Both the position numbers and the translations under genes were made by a program. DNA of 64,000 bases from Rhyzopertha dominica (Eukaryota > Arthropoda > Insecta > Coleoptera > Bostrichidae). The stretch's first letter is position 1, and every line of letters starts with the position of its first letter. The notes beneath the pieces are model-generated. The model did not search any database. It was not told the origin of the DNA and saw only the letters and a program-made list of their open reading frames with translations. Of this stretch, positions 1 through 15,300 are shown piece after piece. The stretch is from NCBI GenBank assembly GCA_025024175.1, contig QCXZ01000138.1:2480002-2544001 (forward strand), in the 5' to 3' direction.

Positions 1-155
1 CTCTTTATTTATCTTTACTGATGCTCATATACTTGTCTCTATGCGCTTATAACAGAAATTAAGCACTAACTACTATAATAATTCCTTCACCTACCGACTT
101 TGTGCATCGTTACCCGTATTACTTAAAGCTTTTGTTTCCAGAGCCCGCCCGGCCA
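1..155 (+). other. Sequence left of the Culd start codon
   Basis: Probably the end of an upstream Culd intron (pyrimidine-rich, closing with cag at 141) plus 14 bases of 5' UTR at 142-155. No promoter can be placed; it would lie to the left of the window. Confidence 0.4.
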
Positions 156-342
156 ATGATGAAGCGGACCATCACTGTTGTCCTGTTATGCCTGGTAGCG
201 GAAGCGGTGGCGCAAACTGCCGCCCCCAAGTGCAAGGTGTCGGAATATCCTTGCCAGAACGGCCGCTGCGTCACACTCAATCGCTACTGCAATAACGTAA
301 ACGACTGCGGCGATTCGTCTGATGAACCAAGACACTGCACAC
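156..342 (+). CDS. Culd: Culd exon 1: signal peptide and first LDLa repeat
   Basis: Residues 1-62. Two adjacent ATG codons at 156 and 159 precede a hydrophobic stretch (TVVLLCLVAEAVA), so the protein starts here; an in-frame TTG further upstream would only add a non-signal leader. Six cysteines in LDLa spacing (26, 33, 38, 45, 51, 61) and the acidic calcium-binding segment near Asp50-Glu57 are present. The donor gtaagt follows directly and leaves one base of codon 63. The bases before the start (tttgtttccag, ending at 141) look like a splice acceptor, so the 5' UTR probably continues in an upstream exon outside the window. Confidence 0.85.
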
Positions 343-3300
343 GTAAGTAAGCATAGACAAAAAAAATTATACTCGTTGTTAGTAGTGAATGTTCATTAAA
401 AAATTCATCATATAGTTCATGACTTACTAGTCGTTTCACGAAAATAATAGTTAACGTCCGCTATCGTTTAGAAATGATAAATATAAGCGAGAAAATACGC
501 GCCCCAGTTTAAAGAAAAAAAAAACCATATCAAAATAAAGAGGTCGCTTTAGCCAACTGGTTTCGATGCGGGATAGTAGAAAAATTTTCGTGAATTCCTC
601 CATTTCACACGGCGTATGACGGCTCGTTTGAAAGCTTACCTCCAGCAAGAGACACTTTTAACACTTTAACTGCCAAATCGAATTTTGATTAATGAGAATG
701 GCATATTATATTAGTGCCAAGTACGAATACCTCCACTAAGGATGCCGAACAAACGATTCGAAAGCGTGCCTGTTTTTGCCGGCAAATTCAAGCGTTAACG
801 GATTGCCGATAGGTGGCCTCCCATGTTAAGTGTACAATTTTTAAATAAGTTAAGCAAAATATGACACATTTCCCATTTACTGGTTAAACGTGAGGTCGTA
901 TTTTCATTTCAAGTTATAAAATTACAAATACTCGCCATTCAGTATATCGCCATAAATAATATAAAATTATCGTGTAATATCAATGTTTATCGTAATACAA
1001 CAGCATTAAGAAGCTATGTACTATCGTACATTCACTTGTTTGTGTGCTCTAAGCGACCTTAGATTTCGCCAAATCGATAACAATATGATAACAAAAAACA
1101 CCTAAAAGGTAAATGAAACTTGTGAAACAGTACTAATAATAATTTAAAAAATTGAGCACTGTTGTAACTGTTCAGAGCATATTGAAAATTTATATAACAT
1201 ATTCCTATGTCACGTCACCTCCTATTGCATGATGATTATTATGTATTTCTGAATAAGATGATAAAAAAGAGCAAAAATGTAAAAATCTTACACTTACAGT
1301 CACTAAATATATTACAGTACCGCAATTCATTCTCCATATTTTTGCACTAAAACGGCGGATGAAATCAAAACCATTGAAAGCAAAAAGGTTTGATCCCGTC
1401 TTCTACATAAAGATTTAAATTTTCCGCTGCTATTTTGCACTAAAATGGCGGACAATTGCGGTACTTTATCTATTTAGTAACTTTACTTACACTTGTAAGT
1501 TGCCGCCATCTACCAGGGACATTTGAAACTTCTATAACCCTCTTTCTAAAAGAGGGCTATTTTTGTAGCATGACAGATGACAAAGATCGTTATCCTTTTA
1601 AGTGGATAATGGATCATTTTTCCTTGTCAACGTAGCAAAACAAAAAAAATATTGGATAAACTCCAAAAATATTGATTTAGATATCGTCTTTGAAGATCAA
1701 TAATAAATTTCATTAAACAATTTATATCTTCATTACTGCGTACTGTATTTTCACCGATCTACAAGATGTTTAAAATGTAATAACTTCCACATCTTGGGTG
1801 GTACAACTATTTTAGAATATATTATAATAACTTACATTGTCATTCAAATTAAACGATCTGGTTTAGTCCCACTACATTCTTATTACAGAAAATGCTATAA
1901 CTGTTTCGGTTTAGTAGCCATCATTAAGAATAACCAGACGCTACTGAAGAACATTACCACGTAATAATAAATAAGATACAAGTATTAAGAGTAAGGAAGT
2001 TCGAAGATCTTGAGCTTAAAGCGTGTACAACAATAGTGGTGTTTGTAGACAGTGTTTTTATATTCTGGGCCTTCTAGATAGCTTAACCTTTCGTCATCAT
2101 CTTCATAAGGAAGTATTTTGGTACTATTTTCACTAAAATATTGCTCAGTTTTTATAAAAAGTTCCCCTAAATTGGCGAAAATGGTTCGAATGAAAGTTAT
2201 AAAAAAAGTTTTAGAAAATTTTGACGTTTACTTTATCAATTTATCAATCCCAATCTTTGCTAATTCAAATAAACATAACTTATTTTTTAAAAGGATGCCA
2301 TATTATTTCTCTCGTAATTGAAAACCTTTTATTGATATTATGTTGTTCATGTTTATTACTAATAGTTTCCGAGCTATTTACGTTTTATAAGACCTACAAA
2401 ATTAAGTTTCTTATTGATATTATTTTCTTTATTAAACCGGACTTTTGGGCTACGTAAGCTAATAAAATTAATAAATATTACTGATTGCCTATCTGACCCG
2501 GTCTTGATGTAGAAAATATCGTCAATTTATCTGTTCCTAAACGTTACATTTTACTATTAAAACATTTTTAAAGATACAATTTTTTTCGCTTTAAGTATCC
2601 CTGCTAAAATTGGAGACAGAGGTGTTTGTAAAATCCATTTTCAAGCAGAAAATAACACAAAAAGTCAATTAATTAGGAAAGCGCCATATATATGATATTA
2701 ACTACAATGATTGCAATACAACCTATATAGAGAAAACAGGTCGTTGGATATAGACAAATAAAATTATACATACATAGTTCAGACAAAAACAACAAACTTA
2801 GGTAGCACAGAAAATAATTTTTGTGAAAATAATACCAAAATATAGTAAATATTCTGAAAATAATCAAAAAAGTTAAACTATCTAGAAAGTCTAGGAATTA
2901 AAAAAAGCCTTACTTAGAAATAAAACGTTAACTAATAATCAGGCGGAATTAAAGGTTCTTAAAACGACAATATTATTGTATTAACTTTGAATATAAGTTT
3001 GTGGAACTTGTGTTCTGTTTAATATACGGCGCCGGCGGCTAAAAACAGTTTAAACCTGAAATTATTAATAACAACAATAATGATCTTTGATTTCAAGCGG
3101 TAACATCCATCCCTCCACTATATATAGGTAAACTAAGAAAGACAAGTGTAACTTCTGTAATGACTCCTGATGATGGCTGCTTAGCCGAAACAACTGAACA
3201 GTTTTTCTATAATAAAAGATCAGTGGTACTAAAGCCGTGTTTAATTTGAAAATGTTTGCGAGTTAAAACTTAATATAACCGGGGAATGAACATTTATACA

Positions 3301-6300
3301 TCATACCGCAAACACAATAAATTCATTGATGTGAAACGAAACACATTTAACTTATATCAACGGTATCAGGACTCCTTCGAGCGAAAAAACCGATAAAAAC
3401 CTTTCGACCAAAACTGGAGCACCTTCTCATTTGTCCGTGTCTTTGCACAATTCTCGACGTCAACTCGTCGACACAAAAAGCGTTCGAGGAGTCCCTTTGT
3501 AGCTTTTTGCGATTAAATGCGCGTATCTCCACTGTAGCAGGATTGAAAGTTGTCGAAGTGTATAAGAAGAAATCATGAAAGAAAGGGTGGCAAGCTTACA
3601 TATACGAATAATGGTGTTAAGTTAGAGGGAAGCGGAGCAATCTTGTGGTGGAAAATCAGACTTGTAAAGAATTTGTCTGGGTTATTTGTTAAGTCTTCTG
3701 TTATTGGGGACTGCAAAATAACAGTTACACATTTATACATTATTATGGGTATAAAAATGTAATCACATTAGTTACTGCGAAGCAGTAACACTGCATTGAT
3801 ATTATATGCCTTAAGAAAAAATTTAACTAGTTTTCAATAACAAAGCTCTTAAATTAGTAGACCTTATGCATGTCTTTGTTCCAGTTCAATCAGTAATTAT
3901 TTGCCCGAACAAGGGATATTGCACGGAAAATACTTGCAAATAATTGCATATCTCAGGATATAATATATGCTTTCGAGCAGTCTTCAAAAATGAAATACGA
4001 ACATTCATTTGACAATAACATATGCTAGTTGCTAGCCTGCGCAATCTCGAAGAAAGCAATACAAAGTTCGACGACAAATACATTAACAAAACACCTATAA
4101 CTTCAGAATTAAGGAAATGGAACTATATACAAACTGATATAGATAATTTATACGTTAATTATAGGGGTATATTATACAATGACTATACATACATATACAA
4201 TATATACAATTGACAAATATGGTTGAGACCTGAATATCGTTTAAAGTCAAGCTTGGTTGTCTTCCACTAAATCTCCATACCACAATCTGGGACCAATTCG
4301 TCATAACCGTCGTTAGTGAAGTACTGTACAACAGTACAACGTCCTGAAGATACCAGTGGCCGAAACGTTGGCATCTAAGCCTTCGTCAAGCAAGATCTAA
4401 CTGACCCCTGAAGTTTCCAACCATACAAATAAATAAAATGCATGTCTATGCTGTGCTGTCTACACCTCAACCAACTGCAAATAGTACTATTTCGCTGTCA
4501 TTACAGCTCATCAGTGCAGTTTAGGTCTAGTGTAGACAGCACGGCATAGAACTGGTTTTGCTTATATGCCAAAGCAATGGTATGACGAAAGTAAGTGCCG
4601 TGGGGGCCTGCTGTCAAATTGAAGTATGCAGTTGCATGCCAATTTGTCAGGCTACAGGTCACTTCCTTCAAGAAGTAGTACCCGTTAAGGCAGCTAGGTG
4701 GCTTTGTCATCATGTCAGTGTAATGCTGACAGATGGCATTGCCATCCTAAATTCTTACATACAAATAAATAGTTTCAAAAATATTTGAAGAGAGATTACT
4801 TCCAGCATATACGCCTGCAAATAAAACGGTGATGTAATAAGGTTAATTAGTCGGCTTAAATAGCGTCAAATGCCCCGTAAAGCAGCGGTATATAAAATGA
4901 CGGAATGGAACGCTTTTTGTCATTATTTTGTTCATATTAAGCCACGGATTGTTCCACAAATGCAACATACGTGTATCACTCACACGAAGCATCAACAACA
5001 GCAAGCAAAGTTCGGTGAAAATGAGTGAAACAATATTGTTCTGATACCAACTTTCCTTAACAGCCCTCAGGCCAAAAAGCTTCGTGTTGTTTTTCACCCA
5101 ACTCTCATCGTTTTAGTCAGTTAATCCCTTAAGTTCGAACAATAACAGCTCCAACTTTATCTGTTTTTCAGTGAAATGGAAGCAGCGTAGTTTATGTTTA
5201 TGCAAAGCTAACATTTCAGCTCTAATTGTGAACAGTAATCTGACCAGTTGATGCGGTTAGCAGAACCTGTGTTTATATAATGTATTTCTGTGTTAATTCT
5301 GTAGCTTGCAGGTTCTGACATGGGAGCTTATACATTAGACATAGACAATTTAAACAGTTCTACTAACAATTATAATGTGAAGTATTCCTTATCACGTTGC
5401 AAAGCTACTATTTAATACGTAAGTCACATTTTGTACCTTTCGTTTGTTTGTGACATTCACTGGTGTTATAGTTTCTTCGATGTCACGATAAAGTATTAAG
5501 TTTACAATTCTCTATAGCGTTGTTTTTTCTCTTAAATATATTGCTATAAATACTAGGAGTCCTAAAGTTATAAAAAAAAACATTATTTCACCGAGCTGAT
5601 AAAAAAATTGCTTAAAATTATATTCAAATTTATGGAATAACTGCGAAATAGTATATCCAAAATACAAAAATCATGTTAGTGCCATTTTACCGCAAAAATG
5701 TATGCAGTACTAATTAAAAAAATCAACTTTTGTATGAAATAAGAATAGGGGTGAATGTTAAAATAGGATATAGCTAATATTTTGGGTCTGATTTAACCGA
5801 TTTAAAGTGGCAAGATATTATTTTTGTTACACTTTTTAATAAAAGAAACACTTACTAAATTTGGAGATATATTTAGATTACAAATAAAATTCAAAACTCC
5901 GAAGTGTCAATTTTCAACTAAAACAGAACATCGTCGGGCATTGCGCTGCTATTATTTTAAATAAAATGTGGATTTAACTGGTGAAAACAGCATTTTCATA
6001 CATTTTTGCCATTAAAATAACAGACAATATATAAAACGTTCCCCCATTTAAAATGATCTGGCCGATATTTTTGTATTAGTTTTCAGCTGTTTTTTACAAT
6101 AAAATTGTCTCAAAGAAAAATTCAGTTACCATATTTAATAACGAAAACGGNTATAAAAGACATGAAAACGTATCGCATTTATTCAAAGAAAGAACTGCTG
6201 AGTTTGCCACTTTTAACAAACACTAATTCCACATTCCAGTTCGAAGTTAAACCCGGCTAAATAAGACATAATGTAATGGAAATATTCCATAATATACCCG

Positions 6301-9300
6301 AACCTTGTAATAATAATCGCATGAATAAATACATGAAAACCCGAATTATTTCCTTTTCCCCAGATTCAATAAGCCCACCACCAGGGGTGACTTAGAACCC
6401 ATAAATCATCCCGCATGTATCTGCAACCTCGACCTAAATAATAAATCCCGGCTCCGCGCCTCCACCAAATTGTACGCCGGAGCATTTATCAGTTACAGGA
6501 TTGGGAACCTGTTACATATATCTTCGTGTTCCTACCACCATAGTTAGAGTGACGTTGTAAACAAGATCGTTGACGTTTCGAATTTGAGATTCCGACGACG
6601 TTTGTTAGTAGTTTGGAAATTTGCAAGAGAAAGCAATACTTTTTCAATTAGCACAAACTGTTTTAAACTTGCTACGTAAACATTAAAGTAGCATATTGTA
6701 AACTAATAATAATAATAATAATAATAAATAATAATAACAACAATAATAATAATAATAATAATAATATATCTTTATTTGTTACCTTAGAAAATTACAAATA
6801 TATAGACTGAATACCAAATATAGCAACAAAAGGGCGAAGTTCAAAACAAACATATGTATGTTTTGCTCTTCCACTTAACCCAGAAGGCACAAATAGGCAT
6901 TCACATTAATTAATTAAATTGAAACCGCAACCATGCATAATAATACCGTATTCTTAAAATTCTTAAATACAATGAATAAAAATATTCAATTTACCCTAGA
7001 AAAAGAAAAGGAAAGGGATGGAGTTCTTCATTTTCTGGACTTATCAATGTCGGTAAAAAATAGTAAAATAGACTTTGAAATTTATTGAAAACCAACACAG
7101 TCAGATGTTACAATCCCGGCTTCTTCAAATTAATCGTTACAGATTAAGCATTCCGTGTTTTATAGTTTAATAAACGACTAATAAATATACCACTTAGAAA
7201 AGAAATTTTCGAAAAGAATTGACGACAGTTAAACAAATAGCCTTTAACAATGGATACGACACAAAAATTATGGACCAAATACTTAAAAAGCAATACAAAA
7301 TTAGAATACAAAGAATGCTGTACAATGCTAACTTCAATGAAAAAGAACATATTTTTGCTGCAGTAAATTATGTCAAAGGAGTTAGTGTTTGTGTTAAAAA
7401 TAGGCTGAATAGGCTGGGAATAAAAGCAATAGAGATTAATAAGTGCAATTTGGGAGGTCTTCTAGTTAACAGTAAGCCAAAATCCAATAAATTTAACAAA
7501 AACGTCATTTACCAAATAAAATGCATGCAATGTGACATGATATACATAGGGCAATCAGTTAGAGCTATTAAAACAGAATTAAAGAACCTGTTTTGCTGAC
7601 CATTGCATAAGAAATAAGCATCACTTAGATGAAAACGACGTCAAAATTTTACATTGCAAAAGGAAAGGTACAAAACTGAACCTTTTAGAACTTTTGGAAA
7701 TTAAAAAAGCTCAGCATCAGAAAAAACATTTGGCAAATACACAAATAGAAATTACCACGTACGCCTTTGATATTGCCGAAATTACAAAGTCGGCCTTCAA
7801 ACCCAGGCGAGAGATTTTGCAACTGTATTTTACAACCCCTGTAAAAAAGGGGATGCAAACAAAATTCTGTACATCTGAGGTTAGTATAACGCTGTTGTCT
7901 CTTTGACAATGACCGTTCTAGGTCGAAACGATCGTCAGAGTTATCTGATAAATCAAGTGAGACAAAGCACATATGTTCAATCAGCTTGTTTCCAAGCTAC
8001 CTAATTAAATCGATTAAATCTTGAAGAGGTGTTATAAGTGCTGTCTTCCAACACCTAGGAAATACAGAATTCTCCAGACAAACATTTAAGTACAATCTTT
8101 TATAAATTAACCCTACGAACTGCTTCTCAATTCTTGTGTAGTTGCTACTTATCCAAAGGAGAACAAGAAAACTGACATTAAAAAATGAATGAAAAGCATT
8201 ACATATATAAGAAGTCGTGAGTTACAAAAGCAGCTAGACGTTACGACACCAAATTATGCAAATCAATGGAAAACTAAAAGAGGAAATAAATGATAATTAA
8301 TGCAACGCTCTGATGAGAAAAGAAAAAAACAGACAAGGTTGCAGACAAGAGAAATGAAGCAACAACAAATACACAAGAGGAAGATGGAGGAGATAATGTT
8401 TTTAACTCAGTGATTTTCCAGCACTCGACTAGCATAAACCTGAAACATATGTAGTGTCGCTTTCTACGCTTGTTTTAAGCCTTTAACGACTATCATTAGG
8501 AATTCCAACATCATCTATCACTAAAAGTACTGCAAAACTATAATTAATACTTAATGCTAAAGTTTAAATAGATACGTAATTAAAATTAGACAAAGTATTG
8601 AAGCGTATAACATTTTATTGCCAAAGAAATCCACTGCACTTAATTTATGATGCAAAAGTTTATGCAAAGTTCCCTAGATTTTACGAGATCCATATATGAA
8701 TTAATTATCGCTCTAAATATTCTAAAGGGCATTATCAATTTTGCGAGAAAAATTTTACTTTGCTTGTTTATCACAATAGAAGCAATTGCGAGGACTACAT
8801 GAAGTATTATCCAATATAGCAGATGGCATTTCCAAATCCCATTGACAAGACTCGTTAGTCAACGTAATCGATGGCTTTGTAGAAGTTCTAACTTGGTAAA
8901 CACGCTTTAGGCAATTTAGTAACTGTTGTATTTGGAACGAACTTAGTTGCGCCCCTGTTGATGTGGCTAACTTCAATGTAGTAAACTACAATACATTTGA
9001 CATAAGTCTAACGACATTCTTACCTTCAAACGGTTTAGTTACTAGATAAATTGACTTCCATCATTGTTGCTTGCTTTTCAGCCATTTTACTGCTAATCAT
9101 TCTCATTATATGCAGGTATAAAAAAAATCATTTACCGAGCATTCCAGCTATATGAATCAGCCCTGTCAACACAGCACGCATATATTTGCATATTTTGCAA
9201 AAATTTGTAAGCTATCCAAGTCGCCTTACTCCAGGTTAGCAATAGTGATATGCAGCAGGTAGAGTTTATAAATAGACAGGTTCCAAGAAATATCCTACCC

Positions 9301-12300
9301 CTATTCCATTTTTCTTGCATATATCATCTAGATAATATTATTATAAAACCACTCATAAATATTTTTGACTGTTTCAGTTTTTCTCATTATTAAAAGTGAT
9401 CAAAAAATCATTTTCACGGAACAAACATGAATTATTTTAGAACAAAAGATAATACACTGGTATTACTTAACTTTATTAAAGCAAAGCCATCTGCAAAAAA
9501 CATCTAACACCTTGTTCATAGTATCATTCTCAACAATAATAATTTAATAATAATAATAATAATAATGAAAATAATAATAATATGATAGTATGATTAGCAT
9601 ACAAACTGATGAAAAAATTTCTCAAAATGTTCTGCATTTTATTTATGTAAATCGTAAACATAAGCGGTTCTAACAAACTTCACTGCGGAACGCCAATTTT
9701 AATAGGTAGTTAGCAATGAAAGTTTCTTATTACATGGTAATATGTCGTCGTGAGGGGATTAATTTCAATTAATGAAAAACAGGAGAGAAATTATTAACAA
9801 AATGCCCTTTCTTTTTTCAGCTTGCAACAGAACGTACTATGGGGAAGTGGGGAAAACGTACGATTTGGAACTCCATCGTCCTAAGCAAGACAAAGTTCCA
9901 TATATCTGCCATTTAACATTTACTGCCAATGAAGGGCCATTCGGAGATCTAGTTCAGGTAGGTAGATAATTAAACAAAACCTAGAAGGGTGATACCCTAG
10001 TGGCTAATGGCTGAAGCACTTATCTATGCTAACTGCTGCAAAAAGTTCTGCGGGAATGGCGCCGCACAAGCTTCACATGCAGATTTCACAATTAAATTTA
10101 AATTCCTCTACGCCGGCTGCAAATTCTGTCTTAATTTAAATGTTTTGTATGCACCTCATCCTTTGTTCTGAATTTTACGACTAGGCGGAACTCATAAAAT
10201 ACATTTCTAAAATAGTAGACTGCAACTTGTGGTAATTACTTTAACGTATGGTTCATTAACAAAAAATTATTATAATAAATGGCGATAAGTGTAAGTAAGT
10301 TGATCTTAAACATCAAAATAAAAGCGTTCTCTAAAACTTACTTTAATCTTTAATAAACACAGATACATATTTCACATAAAGGAGACTAATATCATACGGT
10401 TATGGAAATGATTAATAAATCTCAAAACTACTTTACAAATACCTAATTTGTTTTCAAATTTTAGAATAGTTAAGTCACAAATACTTTACTTCAATCTGTG
10501 TCGGTGCAGAAGATGACGGAAGTATCAAACTTGTAGCATGTCTCATCAGCATGATGCAAAGTAATGGCAAATTTGCTTACCTAGAAAGATGTACATTTGG
10601 TTCAAGACCATGTACAAGTCAAACACAATCATAATTCACCGTACTACTTCAACTAAACTTCTGCTGTGAGATACAGAAGACAGTACAGCCACCAGATGCA
10701 AGTTACAGCAGAGTCGCTATTACTTTTATATAGAACTCATGTATAATAGTAGGAAAAGGTAATGGAACTATGCAATAGGTACGCGTTCTGCTCCACGATG
10801 TTTTGGTATGTGTGATAGAGGTTTTGGAACACCTAAGCGTAAAAGATATTAATGTACGAGTAGTTAGGGAAATTAATTACTCGGTCGTATTTTGAAATAT
10901 GACGACTGTTTTCGGTGAAGGATAGCGAGGACTCCATTTTTAGAGAAATTCATTAGAAAAGCAAAATTGCTCTATGAATAAGTTAGCTACTACGAAAGAC
11001 AAAGTGAGGCAAGTGGCTATGAAGCATTCCTTTACGAAATTTACCAAAATATCGGGCTCGTTATATTTGGGTATAATATTTGACGGATAGATCTGAACTT
11101 TTACAAATAATGATATAATATGGAAGTTGACTTGAATGTCCCCTGGGTCGAGAGTGAGTTATGAAACATATTTACAGAGTGCTTGGAGTTGTGGATATGT
11201 GAAGAGGTTTTTTCGTGTAGTTCTTTAGCAGATTCTTCACAAGTGGAGCTTCTTTTTTGTTAATTTTAAAAGAGCGTATACAAGAGGGAGTTTCTATTCC
11301 TTGGTATTTTGCTTTTTCTGGTCATATTGAGAAATTTTTGTATTCTGTAGTATTGATTTAGATTCATTTTTTTTTCTTAAAATGAGGTCATGAATTATGG
11401 GACTGCCCGATCTTGTTCCTAGATTCCTATATGTCTACCTATCTAGGATGTTGTCTCGCCTTCACATTGAAGTGCTCTGAACATGAAAATAAGAAAGCTA
11501 CTTTGGCCTTCAAGTGCCTTCAGTAAGTCATCTAACTACACTAAGATTCAAAATATGAATTATATCCCCAGTTTACTCAAACACGCATACAGTAGCGAAG
11601 TGGTTCAATTGCTCAATGAGGTGGAAGTTCATTCCCACTTCAGCGAGTGGCTTCACTGAATGAACCATCCACCTACTTAAACGCAACACTCCTCCGTTTG
11701 TTTCGTATCCCTGCGGGACGTCGGAATGTAACGCGAAACTAATTATTCTTGCAGTTATGACTCCGGGTAGTTACCTAAGTGGCGTTTCCCTCTTGTCGCG
11801 ACCCCGCTCATCTAATTTGCTGGAGTAGGTTCCTCGGACTTGCTCCACCGTCGTCGCTATCTTACGAGATTAATTCGGAGTGATGCTTCCCTTGTACTTT
11901 CCCTTAGTGTACTTCGTTCATTTTTAATTAATACAAATCCTCGAAACTCCACGCAGCAAGTGACTAACGCCTCCGGTTATTGTCGCACACGCCTAATTAA
12001 ATTCTTTAGTGAGCGGGTTGGATAATTAATTTTAGTAAATTATCCTTGGATTTTGCCGCTTCGCGTTCACGGTTTATGGCAGCTCCTGGATGGTATGTTA
12101 TTTTACAACACACTTCACATTAATCGTGTTTGTTTAGCGAAAATTCAGTTTAATGTATGCCGTTAACAGCGCAGCACAACAGCAGGCTGTATGTACGACA
12201 AAACAAGAACGGGGCATTCTGTTTTAATATAGAACATTGTGCCTAGATAAATACCAGCCCTAATTGCATGTTTCTGGATAGATCTAAAAGTATAAAATAA

Positions 12301-15300
12301 ATGTAAATCAGTAAAAAAGTGCTTACACATTTATACAAGCTTTTAAGCCTTTGGCTTTATTGTTATCCTTTGCAGTTTTCTGCGCAGTCTTCGCTGCTTC
12401 CTGTAGTTGCCAGCTTTGATCGGTTTAAACCCGGGACCCTGTAAATACTAGTCAAATGCGCTAACCAACTGCGGTGTGTGTTTTTCATACTATACATTTA
12501 ACTGTCCAATAATATTAAATTATAAACATTTATGTTTGTAACTGTATTCGGTGTAAGCCCATTTATCCACGTTGTGCAGGCCCGCAAAGGCCCGCGGTTT
12601 CCCTAGAAGAAGCCCGAGTTTGGAAAGGCACGGCCTGAATGCTGTCGCTATTATACCGGTAATTAAAAAAGTTGGCCAGGTTAGAATTATTTACGTATAG
12701 CAGCATATAAGAATATATACATTCAAAAACATCCAATTCCTAGAATAGGCAATTTTTCAGTAAATTGGACTCATTAATCCCCACAAGGGGTTATTCCACG
12801 ACCGTTTACCTTATGGTGTAGCTTCAATACCAAGGATTAATAAAAAATGGAAAGCATTTTTTTGTAAAACGGCAGGAATTTTTGTTTTTCTAGACGATAC
12901 CATTGTAAAAAGCAAGAATAAAAAGGATCATTTTAATAAAGTGAGATCAGTATGCAATACAATAAAAAGGTCTACAAATTAGTTTTGCGCAATGCAGGTT
13001 TCCCAAAAGTCCATTACATATTTAGTGTTTGTGAATGAAAAGGGTTGCAGCTATATTCGGAAAAAAGTAGCACATGAAAATGTCAGAAAACAAGCCAGAA
13101 TTAAAAGCTTTTCTTTATGGTCAATTTCTATGGAAAATTCTTGTCAAATCGGTTCCCTTATCGCACTGTCAATGCGCTTTTGACTAGATTTAATCTGAGT
13201 AAATCTCGGATAAGGGTTTATCACATTTTGACCCAAAGTTCCCAATAGTTTTAAAATATGACGCCAGCTCATATAGACTAAAAGTAGTAAATTTCCAAAT
13301 GTAACCTAACGGAAATATTGAATCTGCGAGAGGGGGGAGTATATGAAACTAACGTACATATATGCTTTACCGGTATTAACATAAAAATATAACAGCTGGT
13401 ATTTATACTCACTATACTTCTTTCATCATAATCACCTCATATGTTGTTTATCTCATTCGGGATATGCTTTCCCTAAACCTTTCTTGGTAGCTTTCTGATT
13501 CGATTTTGTATTTTAGACGTTCGTTGGTTAACGACAATACTCTTGAAGATTGTTGTTTCGCTCTTGCCACTTCTTCGGCATTCCTTTCCGTGTCCATACT
13601 TTTCAAATAAATTCGTAAATTCTTTGCGTCGCCCATATTTAATTCTTGACACTTACTCCATTATTTCCCAGTCGTTCATCTTTTCCATCACGACAAATGC
13701 TTTTTCTTCTCTTAGTCCTTCCACTACGTTTTGTATCTCTAGTAAACTTTCATTTTGCTCGTTAAAAGGATTTGTTTTAAAATTAAAACAGCTTTACCAA
13801 CCTAACTAAGTACCCTTTATTTCATGGTATCCATTAGAACAAGGAAACACCCGATATAGTGACCATACCAAGTACCGTCGCAAAAAAGTCAAAGAATAAA
13901 TGTCTATCTGACCTTATTATTGTCTCTTTTCGTAAGTCCCACGAGTTCGCTTTGTGGTTCGTACGTATGCGTGCCGTTCACGACTCGACGAGGGAAGAAA
14001 ACGCCGAATTCTACGGCGTTTTTCTTTTGCCAATAGGTTACCCTCAGCTTACAGGCTCCTTTGATCACCTTTTAGCATCAGCACTCTTCAGTTTCTCGCA
14101 ATTTCGCCCCCAGGAAGCTGCGTACGTACAGCGTACAGCCGCTGATCAAACCAGCTAGCCACCTGCTGCTGTCGCCGTACCGTATCCCATCGGTATCAGC
14201 ACAGCCAGCGCCATCCCACGCTAGCACACGGTACTCAAAATGGGCGCGGGATACTCTTTCAGGTTTTCCCTTTCGTTGATATTTAACAACTTCTTTCCAT
14301 ATTGCTCGTATTTAATTCTCTTCAGCAATGAAATTTACTTTGTTATCTTTAAGAAGTACCTATTTAATTAACAAATGTCATTCCGCTTCAGTTTCAGTAT
14401 TTTGCTCAATAACTGGACACCCTATATATCGTTTGTCACTGAGTGAGCACAACAACTGAACCACCTTGCGATACCTCCAAAATCGTTAGTTTTAGAAGAT
14501 ATCTGTCTTGATAGAATTAGTTGTGTAATATAAATCCAACACAAAACGGTAATGGTTTGTGGCAAGCACTGGATAATTGAAAACCCTGCATAAATATGCC
14601 ACGACTATAACTATATTAAAAACATGTTTCGCTAAGATTTCAAATTAAGCTAGCAATGGGCGAGCACGATAACTAGACAACTCTGTATCAATATATTTTG
14701 AAATACCTAATATTATTTCGCTGTTGAGTTTATTTAATTATAATTAAATTTATTGAGCCTCTCACTTGTTGCTGTGCGTTCGTCGCCGTTAACCGCGAAA
14801 ACCACTAAAGCACTTCTTGGCTCGGTTTCCAAACACCCTCTGACAATATTAGCTAATTATTCCAATAATTAACATAACCGCTCTCAATTATCGAATACAA
14901 GAGTCGTGTTTATTAAACCTCACGCATATGCTGTGTTTTACCGGCACTTCGCGCAAACACTGTTTACTTAATTAGTCGGTCCAAAACGCAACACGATCTC
15001 TAGTTTTGTATTAATATAATATCATCAATTCAGAAGCGCAATGTGTTTAATCAAGTTATAAACAACTAGGTGTCATACATTACCCACAAGCATAACTGAC
15101 AAATTTATATCAGCGCAAGAAAGCCGAAGGATATGCCGTATGGTTTTAACGCACTCAAAAAGAAGTAAATGGCATTGCTTAGGTTTGAGTAAATATTTCT
15201 AAATCATTTTTATTTCGCTATCTTCATATATCTTTTTCAACCTTAAGTAGCTTAGATCCAAGTCTAGGATAAAGATAAAATTTAAATCTTAATCACATAA

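Larger units (their letters stand above)
343..9820 (+). other. Culd: Culd intron 1
   Basis: About 9.5 kb of AT-rich DNA. It holds a MITE (1288-1500), two hammerhead-like motifs (3167-3191 and a weak one near 4344), a short inverted repeat (4445-4550), a Penelope-like relic (6966-7940) and AAT microsatellites. I see nothing else coding in 343-1287, 1500-3160, 4560-6700 or 7950-9530. Confidence 0.7.

Noticed and set aside
6708..9585. CRISPR-like spaced repeats
   Set aside because: The repeats are trinucleotide microsatellites without unique spacers.
13998..14022. Bacterial-type terminator hairpin
   Set aside because: All context is insect intron; there is no bacterial gene nearby.
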